A DNA stretch of 64,000 nt from Henckelia pumila (lineage: Eukaryota; Streptophyta; Magnoliopsida; Lamiales; Gesneriaceae): positions 96,614,151-96,678,150 of the forward strand of contig NC_133120.1 in NCBI RefSeq assembly GCF_033568475.1. Reading direction: 5' to 3'. Position 1 is the stretch's first letter. Each line of letters begins with the position of its first letter. A model generated the notes under the pieces. That model did no database searches. It was given only the letters and a program-made list of their open reading frames with translations, and had not been told where the DNA came from. The translations under genes were made by a program, and so were the position numbers. Of the stretch, positions 1 through 12,395 are shown piece by piece.

Positions 1-1400
1 AGAGTAGCCCGGGAGATACCCAAATTCCGTGCTGCCTTAAGTCCGAGTAGCAATGCCTCATATTCTGCTTCATTGTTAGAGGCTCTGAAGTCCAATCTGA
101 TTGATATATTAGTTTCTTCACCCCAAGGTGAGATGATCACGATTCCAGCTCCGCTCCCTGACTGACATGATGACCCATCTACAAAAATCTTCCATAGCTC
201 TTCTTGTTCTAGCTGGACTGTCTCTGCCAAGAAGTCAGCCAGGGCTTGAGCTTTTATAGCTGTTCGAGGTTCAAACTTGAGATCGTACTCACTCAATTCT
301 GTGATCCATCTGACTAGTCTACCTGATGCATCTGGATTAGTTTCAATTTTTCCCAGGACGCTATTGGTGAGCACGGTGATGGGATGTGACAGGAAGTAAG
401 GCCGTAATTTTCTTGCGGTGATTACCAGAGCTAAGGCAAGTTTTTCTTGGGTTAAATAATTGAGCTCGGCTCCCTTCAAGACATGACTCACGAAATAAAC
501 AGGCTGATGATTTGCCCCGTCCTTCCTGACCAGGACTGAACTGGCTGCTCGGGGTGTGACTGCCAGATATAGGAACAACTCTTCCCCTGGAATAGGCTTA
601 TTCAGCACGGGCAATTGTTTTAAATAGGTCTTCAAATCCTGGAAGGCCTTCTCACTTTCCTCATTCCATTCGAAATTTTTGGTCTTTCGCAGTGCCTTGA
701 AGAAGGATAAACTTCTATCTGCAGATCTGCTTATAAACCGGGCTAATGCGGTAATTCTTCCTGTCAGCCTTTGTACTTCCTGTACATTTCTGGGCGAGCT
801 CATAGAAATGATAGCTTGGACTTTTTCAGGATTTGCCTCAATTCCCCTTCTCGTAACCATATAACCTAGGAATTTACCAGCCCGGACTCCAAAAGTACAC
901 TTTCTAGGGTTTAGCTTCAATTGATAATTTCTCAATGTCTGGAATGTTTGAGCCAGGTCGGTGATGAACTGGTCTGCAGTTCGGGTTTTGATCAGGATAT
1001 CATCAACGTATACCTCAATGTTTTTCCCAATTTGTTGCTCGAACACTTTGTCCATTAGTCTCTGATATGTTGCCCCGGCATTTTTGAGTCCAAACGGCAT
1101 GACCACATAGCAATAAGTTCCAGTTGATGTGACAAAACTCACTTTGTCTTTGTCCTCTTTTGCCAAGGAAATTTGGTGATATCCCTGATAAGCATCCAAA
1201 AAACTGAGTAATTCATGCCCTGCAGTCGAATCAACCAGCTGATCGATTCTAGGTAGGGGGGTAACAATCTTTGGGCATGCTTTATTCAAATCTCGAAAAT
1301 CTACACACATGCGCCATTTTCCCGTAGACTTTGGAACTAGGACTATGTTGGACAACCAGGTCGGAAAGTGGATTTCTTCAATGTGCCCCGCCTTGAGTAG
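1..1400 (-). pseudogene. pol part of Tat element A: reverse transcriptase and start of RNase H
   Basis: After a frameshift near 1400 the minus strand stays open to the window edge. It reads through a reverse transcriptase (motifs FPTWLSN, VPKSTGKWRM, DAYQGYHQI, VMPFGLKNAGATYQ, then the catalytic YVDDIL at about 985-1010) and into a second, plant-type RNase H (IFVDGSS near 160-190) that follows the first RNase H domain. Such a duplicated RNase H is known for Tat-lineage elements. The product would be the polymerase that copies element RNA into DNA. It is joined to gag-protease only out of frame, so I call it a broken gene rather than a CDS. Confidence 0.85.
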
Positions 1401-3586
1401 TCCACCTGCTCCTTTATTACTGCATCCTTTTCAGGACCGAAGTGTCGTTTCTTTTGAATAATAGGGCGATAACCTTTTATCACATTGAGCTTGTGTTCTG
1501 ATATTTCCCGATGGACCCCTACCAGGTCTGAAACTGACCATGCAAAGACGTCTTTATTTTTTTGCAAGCATTCCAGCAGTGTTCGCTTCAACTCTATTTC
1601 CAGGGTTCGAGCAATTTTTACTACCCCGAAAGGAGGGGAGATTATTACTTCTTCAGTTTCTTCTTTAGTGGTGACAGATGTGTCTTCTATCAAGTTGATT
1701 TTTTCCATGCCAGAAATTCCAGGTGGGTCGACGTTATCAGTCCTGGCTACTTTTTGCTCTATTCTGACCTCCTCCACATAACACTTGCGCGAAATAACTT
1801 GATCACCTTGCACCTCCCCAACCTCATTACCCACTGGGAATTTCATTTTCTGATGCAGAGCTGATGCCACAGCCATGAAAGTGGTCATGGCAGGTCTGCC
1901 TAGTATAGCATTATAAGCGGATGGGGCGTCCACTATAATGAAACTTACAATTCGGGTTTTGCGAGTGTTGTTTTTTCCAAGAGTTAAGGGTAAGTGGACT
2001 AATCCAACAGGTCGGATGGCATGACCCGTGAAACCAAAGAGTGATGTTACCACAGGCTCCATCTTGTACTGTCCCAAATCCATTTGATTTATTGCTTCTT
2101 GGAATAAAACATTGACTGAACTGCCTGAATCCACGAATATCCGAGCTACGTCATAGTTTGCGACTGTGGCCCTTATTACCAGCGCATCGTTATGGTTGCT
2201 GGAAACCCCTTGCAAATCTTCTGGACCAAAGGAGAGGGTCGGGCCAGTATGAAAGATTTGATTCCCAATCTCCATATTTATTAATTTTCTACTGCTAGTT
2301 TTTCTAGCTCGATTGGAATCTCCGTCAGTAGGGCCTCCAGAAATCATGTTTATAATTCCTCTAGCAGGCGGAGCTGGTCTTTGATGAGCTCGGTCATCTT
2401 CGGGCTGGCCCTGATTCGGGTGATTGAAATCTTCATGGGGAGGAGCAGTCCTGGCTCTTTGCCTCGGTCTTTCTTGTTGTCTCTTGTTCGGGCAATATCC
2501 CTCTTGACGGGTCAATATATTTTTTAATTCAGCATGTTGTTGTATTATTCTTTCAATCTCTTGATCTAATTGACGACAGTTCTCAGTAATATGCCCATAC
2601 TCATTATGAAAGTGACAATATTTATCTGATTCCCTGTTCCGAGGTCCCTTCTCAGTCCATGGAGGCCTTTGTGTGAGCTTTCGATCATCACAAATTTGGA
2701 GGGCTCGGACTTTACTCATGCGCAAGGGAGTGAAAGAGCTGAATTCTCCCAACAGCGCAGGTCGGAATGGTTGTCCCATTCCTGTCCCATTGCTCGGAAC
2801 CCTATTGCCCTTTGGGCTTTTTGGTCGCTCCCTCTTCACAGCTGCTCGCGAGACCTGAATCTCTTCCATGTTGACATATTTCTCAGCTCGGGCAAGTAAT
2901 TCCTCATACGTCTCCGGCGGCCTTTTTATTAAAGATTTAAGAAAATCTTTTGTATCCAGCTCTTGCATGAATGTGCTGATGAGCAGGTCTGGGGTAGCCA
3001 TGGGTACCTCGAGAGCCAAGGCACTAAACCTTCGAATGTATGCCCTCAAATTTTCATGTTCCCGTTGTTTGATTGCAAAGAGACTGAAAGTAGTGGTAGG
3101 ATGCTTTTTGCTACTAGCAAAGTGATGCAAAAAGGATTTGCTAAAATCCTTGAATTCCTTGATCTCCCCAGCGCGTAACGTATTGAACCATTGCTGGGCT
3201 GGTCCTATGAGAGTAGTAAGGAAAGCCCTACACTTGATCGGATCCGAATATTTATGCAGCAGAGCTGCATTCTCGAAGCGTGCTAAATGTTCCTCTGGAT
3301 CGCCTTTACCATCGTACTCCCCGATGTGGGGCAATTTAAATTGTTTGGGAAGGTCAGCGTCCAATATCTCCTGAGTAAAAGGAATGTTTCTGATTGTGGT
3401 AGCTAGGTACCCGGCCTGCTTCTTCCTGAGCTGCTCCATTTCTTCCTTCAATTTTTTGATCTCCTCGAGGTGGGCATTATGATCGGGGTGCGGAATATTT
3501 GCCTCATCCCTCTCTGCCAAAGCCCTCTGAACAGCCTGAGCTATTAACAACTCTAAATTAGGATGATTTCCATTCTGATCAGCCAT
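1343..3586 (-). pseudogene. gag-protease part of Tat element A (747 codons, frameshifted into pol)
   Basis: The ORF starts at an ATG 20 bases inside the primer-binding site. Residues 1-60 hold a charged, coiled-coil-like N-terminus. Residues about 95-200 are a retrotransposon gag domain (QQWFN and FKDFSKSFLHHFASSKK motifs). A single zinc-knuckle-like CHFHNEYGHITENC lies at about 324-337, and the aspartic protease motif VDSGSS at about 485-490. The last 18 residues (YSRRGTLKK...) are a wrong-frame tail: a one-base lesion around 1400 shifts the frame just where reverse transcriptase should begin (LLKAGHIEE in the neighbouring frame). Gag forms the virus-like particle and the protease matures the polyprotein. 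Confidence 0.88.
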
Positions 3587-3606
3587 CGAAACTCTTTTTC
3601 TTCAAA

Positions 3607-3624
3607 TTCCCACAGACGGCGCCA
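3607..3624 (-). other. Primer-binding site of Tat element A
   Basis: Minus-strand TGGCGCCGTCTGTGGGAA, two bases (AT) inside the 5' LTR end. The first nine to ten bases match the complement of a plant tRNA-Asp 3' end, as usual for Tat/Athila elements; the rest diverges. The same 18-mer is found in Tat element B at 38185, which supports its function. Confidence 0.8.
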
Positions 3625-3626
3625 AT

Positions 3627-4216
3627 TGATGATGTCGGAATTTTACCTCGGGTTCGGTCTGGTAGAATGGATCCTCCAATTTCTTTATGGAGCAGGTCGG
3701 GTCGGGTACCACCAAGTTCTGCACAAGCAACAACTAGGTCAAGGGGCGCCGAAAGTGTTTTCGGCGTGACCCCTCCGATGCCTAAGTCAGTGTCTTGAAG
3801 GCAGAGGGTATGATTAATGCGAAAACTGAGAGATATGAGTGCGTGAATGTAAAAGTGAGTAATGAATAATGAATAATACCTGTATTTATAGTAAAAATAG
3901 AATAAGTTACCTAGTCGAATTGTAACACGTTAGGGAGTAGGACTCCTCACTCATTGGTCCCTTTGTAAGCTTATCTCTATCTCATAAATATTTGATAAGA
4001 TCTAAGCTTATCTCGTATATATCAAAATTCCACTTGAATTAGAAAAAGATTGTACATGGCCCATTAAAGCATAACCTAGCTCGGCCCATTATGACCAGCC
4101 CAGGTCATGACAAAGCCCAACATAGCTTTGGACTGGACTGGACCCTACCACCTTGGGCTATGCTAGATAAACCCATTATAAACGGGCTCGGGTGGAAATA
4201 TTTTATCGGGGTAACA
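3627..4216 (-). mobile_element. 5' LTR of Tat element A
   Basis: About 590 bp. On the minus strand it begins TGTTACCCCGATAAAATA (right end, 4216) and ends ATCA next to the primer site. A minus-strand TATAAATA-like box lies near 3885-3895 (plus strand TATTTATAG). The 4216 end was chosen by the TG...CA rule and is not confirmed by a partner LTR, since the 3' LTR is outside the window. Confidence 0.65.
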
Positions 4217-4379
4217 GTTTTGTTATTGTTGGATTTATCGAGTTGTAAAGACAATATTTTGAAGTTTATTTATGATAATAGACTGGTTTGGTTTATACTG
4301 TACTACGAGGCTGGTTGTTTTATAATTTGTGTGAATTTGAAATAACGCCGGTGGCACGTCTCAGTCTCGGGGCGTGACA
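4217..4379 (-). mobile_element. Remnant of an older LTR, 5' end at 4379
   Basis: On the minus strand this segment starts TGTCACGCCCCGAGACTGAG, a typical plant Gypsy LTR start, exactly where similarity to the second copy of the flanking host sequence (30222 onward) begins. The Tat element A LTR begins 163 bp inside it. The simplest reading is an older minus-strand element inserted into the host gene at 4379/4380, later split by Tat element A. Its remainder should lie left of the window. Confidence 0.6.
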
Positions 4380-4663
4380 GCAGTGGTCATAGTGTAAGGG
4401 TGAGTGGTGAATGGAGTTTCAGATGTACTGCCAGCTTGATATTTCAACTGCAGAAGGGCAGCGAGAGTGGGAATTACGACGGCCAATGTTTGAGCAAAGC
4501 GAGCATCGAATAATATTCTCTCTTGGATATTAATGTTGTTGAAAAAGTGGGATCTTAACGTAGAAAAAGAAACCCTCAAGCGTGAATAATGTTGCTCAAA
4601 CATATTTAAGAATCTCGACCAGAGAGATATTGCTGATGATGTTCTTGCAGGGTTCTCTGGCAT
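4380..4663 (-). pseudogene. Truncated copy A of an unidentified membrane-protein gene
   Basis: The reading frame starts MPENPARTSSAISLWSRF at 4663 and continues through a hydrophobic stretch (RFAQTLAVVIPTLAALLQL) to MTTAV, then enters transposon sequence at 4379. It matches the N-terminal half of the gene copy at 29884-30526. This copy keeps one frame across the place where copy B has a 7-base insertion (copy A GACGGCCAATG against copy B GACAGCCAAATGCCAATG), so copy A may preserve the older frame, but it lost everything after about residue 95. I do not recognise the family. Confidence 0.6.
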
Positions 4664-4679
4664 CAGAGATTTGAATTTA

Positions 4680-5800
4680 TATGGCCCAAATTTTTAAAAA
4701 TGAATTTTAAGTGTTATTTTTTAGGTTAATGTTATATTAATCTGGGTAGCACAATTAAAAAAATAAAGTAGCCCAACTTTTAGTTCTCAAAATTAATACA
4801 AAAAAATAAAAATAAAACAAAAAATGGATTTTTCTTCATGTCTATAATTGTCTTAGTGTCATATTCTTCGCTCTCAATTTTCTAAAGTTCTCTGACATTA
4901 TAATGCTCCCAATTTTATAAAGTATATATCGACAAAAAAAACGATGAAATTTGCATATACGCTGAGAAATATTTAATATTTTTGTAATTAATTTTGAGGT
5001 GATTTTTTCTTATTTTTTTAATAAAAGATGTTACTGTTTTTTTACAAAAATCGGTGTTATTAGCTTACATGATTTTTGAATTTTTCGCAAAAAAATTTTA
5101 GCCCGATTAAAGTTGAAATCCTGGGTCATACTCTGGAAATACTCTTTGTCGGCCTCAGAATGAGTTTTTTTGTTTCTTGAGAGGACCTCAGAATGAGTTG
5201 ACAGAGCAGGAGGAGAAAAGTAAAGTAAATTGGGTCGTTTTGAGCAATATACTCCATATAGATGGCCATCTACTAAATATATTATATTTTATATACATTA
5301 ATATATAGAGATTAAAGTGGCTTAGAGAAAATCACTTGTGGGTCATCTAGCTTTGGAGAAAACAAGTTGGGGAAAAGTAAAGTCGATGGCCACATGGCCA
5401 TATATTATATTAAGTACATGGCCATATAATATATTATACATGGCGGTCATGACCTGATCAGTTTTTCGAAAAAAAATCAAAATTTTGGATTAGTTTTATA
5501 TTAATCCCGGCTTGATTCACAAAATTAAAAGATTTCCAACTTTAAAATTTAGATTTCTGACTCCTAAGAGTTAACTAACTCTAGTCGGGAAGTAGATGGA
5601 AGCGTTAACTCTAGTTGGCAAGAGTTTAGCTTGTCTAACTTTACTACTGATTTTATTTTTTTGGAAAATTAATTATTATTATTATTATTATATATATATA
5701 TATACGTATATTAACTTGACAAAGCTGCATAAGCAATTCTATCGTTTTATTAAGAAAAAGAAAATCATTTGTCTTATATATTTTTATTTTTTATTTTACT
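4680..5800. other. AT-rich non-coding part of copy A
   Basis: Long A/T runs, no credible ORF. About 5190-5350 matches copy B at 30970-31100 and 31480-31550 (GCAGGAGGAGAAAAGTAAA and CACTTGTGGGCCATCT-like words). A TA/AT microsatellite lies near 5672-5702. Confidence 0.6.
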
Positions 5801-5802
5801 AA

Positions 5803-6185
5803 GGCTCCGTTTGATAACCTATATTATTAATATGTGTATAACTCATCTTATTTAATCTCGCATTTTTGTCTTCATATTATTTATCCATCTAATTATTTAT
5901 TTTACATCAATCAAATCATTAATTATTTATCTTACATCAATCAGATCATTTAATTTAAATTACTATATTACCCCTTACAAATGATATTATTCATATTTTA
6001 TTTATTGTTAAAGGACAAAATGATAATTTATTATTTTTATACAAAATTTATCAATCAAATCAGATAAGCTATAATCCATAAATCAATTCAAATATTATAT
6101 TCACTATCATTATTTATTTAATTATTATTACATTATATTATTTACTTATATATTATTTATCCAATCATACCTATCAAACGATGCC
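5803..6185. mobile_element. Tourist-like (PIF/Harbinger) MITE, 383 bp
   Basis: Ends are imperfect inverted repeats: GGCTCCGTTTGATA at the left and TATCAAACGATGCC at the right. The flanks carry a TAA target duplication (5800-5802 and 6186-6188), the 3-bp T-A-A type expected for PIF/Harbinger elements. No coding capacity. A relative about 80 percent similar by eye lies at 60429-60769. Confidence 0.8.
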
Positions 6186-6431
6186 TAAGAAAATAAGGTG
6201 GTGGAGTTTATGTTGTGTGTTTAAAACAAAGGACATCTCCCAAATTAGAACCCATGACCATGTCTTATTTGCATCCAAAATCTTTTAGATTAGGAGTAAA
6301 AATGATTCAAGATACTCGTGAATAATTCGAGAGTGATTCGGTCAAAAATTGACTCAAATTCAGTTTGATCGAGCTCGAGTCGAGTTCGAGTAATTCGAAC
6401 TTATAATCGAGCTTGAGTATTATATGTATGT

Positions 6432-9400
6432 TGTAACACCCGGTATTTTTAAATACGTAAATCCGCATGCATAATTAGGATATTTAATTATTTAAATTTT
6501 AGATTTATGGGTTAAATAATTATGTGAATTATTTGTGCATGATTTAATTTATTTTTAAGCATTTAACCCATAATTAGTGATTTTTCATGATTTATGGAAA
6601 TTTTAATTATTTGATCGCGTAGACGGGACCGTGGACGGACGAGATGACAACTTTCCACCCAAATTATTTTATGAGCCTTTTTAGAGCCCTGAAATATTAT
6701 TTTGAGTTTTATTATCTCAAAATTTTAAGTATTTAATTTTATATAATTTTAGGAGTCCATTTTATTCAAAATTAGCCAAAATATTGACTTTTTAGTATTT
6801 TTAAAATTCCCTTAAATTGTAATTTCGAGATTTTAAATTTAGTTATCAGATTTTAACTTTTAATTAGGAGTTTAAGTTGTATATTTTATATTTAAAACCT
6901 TTTATCTATATTTAATTAACCTATATTTTTAATTAACACAAAAATCAAACCCTAAGCTACCCAAAACCCTCTCAACCGATCACTCACCTCCATCAGCCGC
7001 CACCCTCACTATTATTCATCTTCTTCGACCGAGCAAGCTCCAAGAAGAACACCATAGCCACACTTTTGAAGGTCCAAAGCTTGTCGTCGTCGTCCCGTCG
7101 TCCCGGAATCGTCTCACGCTCGTTTTCTCTTCGTTTTTCGGTGAAAGGCATGATTCTTTCTCTTAATTTCGTGCCATATCAGTATATTACGTGTGTGTTG
7201 TGTGTGCATCGAAAATTATTAAGAATTTTCAGAAATATATTCGGGTGTTGGTTGTATGCGCATTGTTCTTTGGTTTCTTAATCATGCCCACGTTTTTGGT
7301 TAACCATGGATGGTAGGTGTAACGCCCCGTTTTTATCTTAATTGAATTTATTTGAGTTAATCAAAGATTACAGAGTTCTCGAGCCGGTTTGATTTTGATC
7401 AGGGTCCTTTTTGCAAAAATTGGATTTTTCAGGGACTAAAACGCAATTATCGGTTTTTATAGATATTTATAAGGCTTTTGGACCCATTCTCTTCTCCATC
7501 ACCTTCCTCTTCACGCCTCCCTCCTCCATTGTTGAAGAAATTGATTCTTCAAGCTTCCAGATTTCATCCCGAGCTCGATCCGGCCGTTGGAATTTATTTC
7601 TGAAGGCAGATTATCGATCACTGCAGTGAGAGCTCTGTTATATTGTAAGTTCTTCTACGATCGGATACATTATAGTTTTTGGATGTTGTTAGAATCGTTC
7701 GAGATTCGAGTATGTTGTTCTAGACAGAGTTCTGATCGTTTATTATCTGTCGGTTTTGAATTAGAGCGACGTTCGGATTTGTTATGATTTTTGGAAGCCA
7801 TTTTCGAAAATGTGGATTTTTAGATTGATGGGTTTGCTTTGTTATTGTTGTTTTGGGCATTGATATGAGTTGATATCGGTATTGAACTGCTGTCTGCATT
7901 TCCGGTTTGTTCAGTTTATAGCCGTTATGCCGTCGGTTTGAGTTTTGGGTTTTCGAATCGTTTTTGTATTGATTGAAGTCTTGGCGTGTGAGTGATCGTG
8001 GTTGTTGATCAACTCTTGAATTCTTACAGATTCGTTGGAGTTTGTCGAGCCCTGTGTTAGCAGCATTGTTTGTCGAGAGTTGGACGAAGAACGGTATAAA
8101 GAGTTTTCCTTAAACCGTTGCCTTGTTGTTGTTAGATTGTGTAGTTGTTTATACAATCTCTTTTGTAGCTTATCCAGAGTTGGAGCTACTGCATTGAAAG
8201 GTAAAAGCAGTCATCGCAGCGGGATAGCATACTCGGGACTGTGGTTCTCGAGTTTTCCCTTTTGAAATCACGTACTTGCATCTACACTTGTTCTAGCATG
8301 AGGAACTTGTGTTTTGTTTGATTGTTTTGGCTTATGTTTTATGTTTCTGTTATGCATTCATCTTGAGCCAATCTTGTTTTCAGCGAGCAGAACCGCCCTT
8401 TTTGTTTAGACGTTTGGGAACTATGATTGAGTGGCCCAGGTCATAGTCGTTTCGTCTGGTGCTAGCATACTCATTATAGTTGCTCAAAGTCTAGAGGAGT
8501 GAGATACGTGGCACCACCTCGATTGGGAGAGTCGGTGAGTTGTTACGTGATCTTACCCTCGGGATCCCAAAGGCACAGCTGCAATCCCTCGTTATCAGAT
8601 TTAATATCCCTGTTTAAAGACATGGATTCATTACGATGTTATTGATTTCGTTATTGTATTGAAAGCATGTTTGTTACTTGTATTACTTGTTATGTTGCTT
8701 TTACTGGGAATGTCGTTCTCACCGGTTATCCGGCTGTTGCTTTGTTTTGTATGTGTACTTGGCAACAGGTGGGGCAGGAACAAGTCAGAAGAGGCATGGT
8801 TAGCTTCGAGGGCAAGTAGTAGAAGTGAGACTCGTTTTAGAAGTCGAATTAGCATGTTTATCTAGTTTAAGATTGGAGCATGTTAGAACTCGAACTTGAT
8901 ATGTTTTGTATTCGAACTCGATTTGTATTTTGGATTTTGAAAACTTAGAATTGATGCATGTTCTACTCTTTCTTGTAATTGAATACTTCGTTGTTGAAAA
9001 AGTGTTAGTTGGATCATGTCGGAGCCTTTCCGGGTGTTGGATTGCACTTTTGGAGCCTTATTTTGAGCTAAAACAGCAGGCCATGCGTGCCCGCGCCTGG
9101 TGAGGAGCGCCCGCGCGTTCTGCTCCCTTTCTCGGAGGCCCGGGCAGGGCTGTATGCGCGCCCGTGCCTCGGGTGGCGCGCCCGCGCGTTACCCTGTGTA
9201 AAAAAAAAACTTTGCTTTTAATCTTAGATCTTGTATGCGTAATTATTGTTTATTCTGAGATTAGATGATTAGAATCGAGGTCTCACAGTAGGTCTGCTGG
9301 TCAGGGTCCTAGGAGGTGTGGGGACGGCCTGGACTCGAGTGGCTCGAGTGGTTCGAGCCAAACGAGCCCAGGAAACCAGCTGATGCAGTTTCGGTCATAG

Positions 9401-11101
9401 GCGTGCGCAGGTTAGGGTTATAGGAAGGTGGCTCGGGCTTGGCTCTGTGGGTTGCATGGGGCTGGGCCAGGGTCTAGGTTCGAACCGCCCAGACGTGGGC
9501 TACGTCTGGGCGGCGGGGCTCCGGCCAGGGGTGGCCGAAGCAGGGCGGCAGTAGCCCTAGAATGGCTGCTGCACGCGGCGGCCAAGGAGGAGAGGGAGGG
9601 TGTGTTCGGGTTTTAGGGTTAGGGCTGGGTCGGGTTCTTGGGTCCGGGTCAAATCAGTGGGTCGTGGGTCGGGTTAAGTGAGTCCGGGTTCTGGTTTGGT
9701 GGGCCGGGCTCGAGTCTTTTTATTTTTAAAATATTTTATGAATTAATGGGTTTTTGGGTCAATTAATTTGAAATAAAATTATTTGGACTCCCAAATAATT
9801 TTATTTGGACTTTTTAAATTTTAATTAAGTTAGTCCATTAATTTTATGGGCTTTTGAGCCCATAAAAGGTATTGGATCAGTCTTTGGGATTTTGGGCTAT
9901 TGGGCCAGTTTAAGTTGTTATTGGGCTTAGAATGTTTTAAATGGGCTTTAATTATTTAATTGGGCTTAGAATAATTTTTATTGGGCTTAAGTATGTTATT
10001 GGGCCAGTCTCAGTGTTAATGGGTCAGAGTTAAGTAAATGGGCTTGAGTGTTAGGGCCAGCAGTCCAGGACCATCCATGAGAAAATTGCATGTGTCCTGA
10101 TTATATATTTAATTATTTTTATGCATTGAAGTTATTTTAATATTTATATGTTAGTAAGAAATTTAAATTAAATATATATGAAGGACACACATTTTAATTA
10201 AGTACACGCATTCATGAAATAATTTTATGCATAATTAAATGTTTAAGGTTGAGCAATAATAAAATATTTTATGTTGGAAGTTGAAGTAGTGTGACAATTT
10301 AAGGGGGATTCGTCCCCATATGTGACCTATTGAAGGGCAGTTTACTGCCAATTTAAGAGGTGATTCGTCACCGCCACGTACGTTGGTTTTCACGCTGATC
10401 AGTATTTAATGTATGATTTAAGGTTACACTACGGATAAAACCATGCGATGTTAGAAAATTAATTGCTCAACAATGTTTATTTATTATGTATGATTATGAT
10501 ATTTAAGTTTATTTAAGTTAAGTTATGTTATGTTATGTAATTTTTAAGCATGCTCATTCAGGTATATGTATGTATTAGTATTTAATTGTTTTAAATTATT
10601 TTAAACTCTTGTTATGTTAGCATGTTGGGCTTCTAGGCTCACTACACTGGTATGGTGCAGGTGAGTATGTTGAGGATGAGGTTGTACCCACCGGAGGCGA
10701 GGATGTATGAGCAGGCATGCAGTGACCCCGTGACCGTGATAGATGTCTGAGTCACATGCATGTTTTTGATTATGTCAGCACGTTGCACATTTTATATTAT
10801 TTTTCAGTAGTTGTGAGTTTTTGAATATTTTATTGAATATTGTCAGTGCATGCAAATTTTAATCATTTTATTCATGCAGTATTTTTAATTAAATATTTGA
10901 CTCAGATGTTTATTTTATTTTAAAGAATGCATTTTTATTTAAGTGTTTAATTGTTTATTTAATCATTTATCTATTTTAAATCTTTTTCTTTTGTGCATAT
11001 ATGTATGGGCATATATGTACATATTTTATTTAGTATGTATAAAAAAAAAAAAAATTCCGCATATTTATTTATTTATTAATTATAGAGTTAGGGTCGTTTC
11101 A
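6432..11101 (+). mobile_element. Solo LTR (outer), about 2.7 kb without its nested insertion
   Basis: Begins TGTAACACCCGGTATTTT and ends GGGTCGTTTCA, with a perfect 5-bp target duplication TATGT (6427-6431 and 11102-11106). Copy B has the unfilled site near 31790 (ATTATATGTATGTGTTTG). No gag-pol ORF, primer site or second LTR copy was found inside, so a solo LTR from LTR-LTR recombination fits best. A 1970-bp element is nested in it. The host element family is unknown but the ends look Ty3/Gypsy. Orientation follows the TGTAACACCC start. Confidence 0.75.
7318..9287 (+). mobile_element. Solo LTR nested in the outer solo LTR, 1970 bp
   Basis: Begins TGTAACGCCCCGTTTTTA and ends AGGTCTCACA, flanked by a perfect 5-bp target duplication GTAGG (7313-7317 and 9288-9292). 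It contains no coding region, primer site or internal direct repeat. Small ORFs inside are not conserved with anything I recognise. The ends fit a plant Ty3/Gypsy LTR. It is younger than the LTR it interrupts. Confidence 0.78.
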
Positions 11102-12395
11102 TATGTATTCGAGTAGCTCGATTATATAATTATATATATATAATTATGTATATATTTATATATATAATATAAATAAAAATATATAAATATAATGTATATG
11201 ATATTGATATATATTTATTTATATATAAGTTTATTTTTCGAGTTTAGGTCCAGTATCTCGAAATAGACAAGAGTCGAGTTCGAGTTTTAAAATTACTCGA
11301 TCGAAACTATCGAGTCGAATCGAGCTCGAGTAATATGGTAATATGGTATTCTACTTGACTTGTTTGTACCCCTGTTTGAGGCCAATACCATGACAAAATT
11401 CTTCTCACATGAAATATTTGATGATTCATACATATATATATATACATATATAATTTAATATTTTATACTATATCAATCTTTTACTTTTGCGAGTCACTCA
11501 ACCTACTTGTTCATATAATTGAAAACGTTTTTCAAATTAAATTTTCGTATATATATATTACTAAATTTCAAGAGATGAGTCTCAATTCATGATGGATTTC
11601 AAGAGCACCTAAATAAGTGCAATGCTATATTGTAATACGTTATGTAATATTTTTGGTCGATGTATGCATATTAATTACGAGATTTCTTCAAAAATAAATT
11701 TTTAAATCAAATAGGTACATGAGGATCGAGATAACGGTCCAAAAATATTCATTTGCATTTTTGAAGTTAGGAGGTTAGCAAAGTATGCATTTTCCAAGAA
11801 AGTATATATTGCAATATTCCAGGACTTGCAATAGTGTGCATTATCTATCGACTCAAGTCAAAAGTATGCCTTTGACAACTTATAATACTTTTAAAAAAAA
11901 TTTATTTTATAACTAAATATATCGATAACTTGAATTAGTACGTAAAATGACAATCAATTCCATTAAGGAAAACTTTGTGTACACATAAAGAATCTGAATT
12001 AAATAGTCTTCATTTTTTAATGGGGGCACCATATATATATACCATGCGCACCTAATTAAAATAAAGAAGTTTCCTTATCGAGGTAAAGCTAATCTATGAC
12101 TTCATGAAACCAACACAAATATATCGGAAGTCTTGGCGGTGGCTTCTTACTTTTTTTCATGGTTGGGCAATAGTCTTTGGACACATGACATATATATATG
12201 CATGAGGACTACTGATGACAACAAGGGAGTGTTTGCAATCACTAAAAAAAGTGATTGTTAGCTTTTGGCTTAAAAAATTTATTTTTGTGTGTTTCTTAAA
12301 CCTAGATTATGTGTTAGCTTATGTATAACTTAATTGAAATTCAAAAACTAGTCATGTGGTGATTATGATTCTCCAAAAGTGATATATTCTAATAA

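Larger units (their letters stand above)
1..4216 (-). mobile_element. Tat-like Ty3/Gypsy LTR retrotransposon A (5' portion, runs off the left edge)
   Basis: Reading the minus strand from 4216 downward gives 5' LTR, primer-binding site, gag, protease, reverse transcriptase and RNase H, in the Ty3/Gypsy order. The integrase and 3' LTR lie outside the window. The gag zinc motif (CHFHNEYGH...), the VDSGSS protease motif and the YVDDIL reverse transcriptase motif are typical of the plant Tat lineage rather than chromoviruses. The coding region carries one frameshift, so this copy looks non-autonomous. It sits inside an older LTR remnant (4217-4379). A target-site duplication cannot be tested because only one end is visible. 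Confidence 0.9.

Noticed and set aside
9428-9616. GC-rich 62-codon ORF inside the outer solo LTR
   Set aside because: Low-complexity Gly/Arg/Ala composition in a GC-rich patch, no start context or homology seen.
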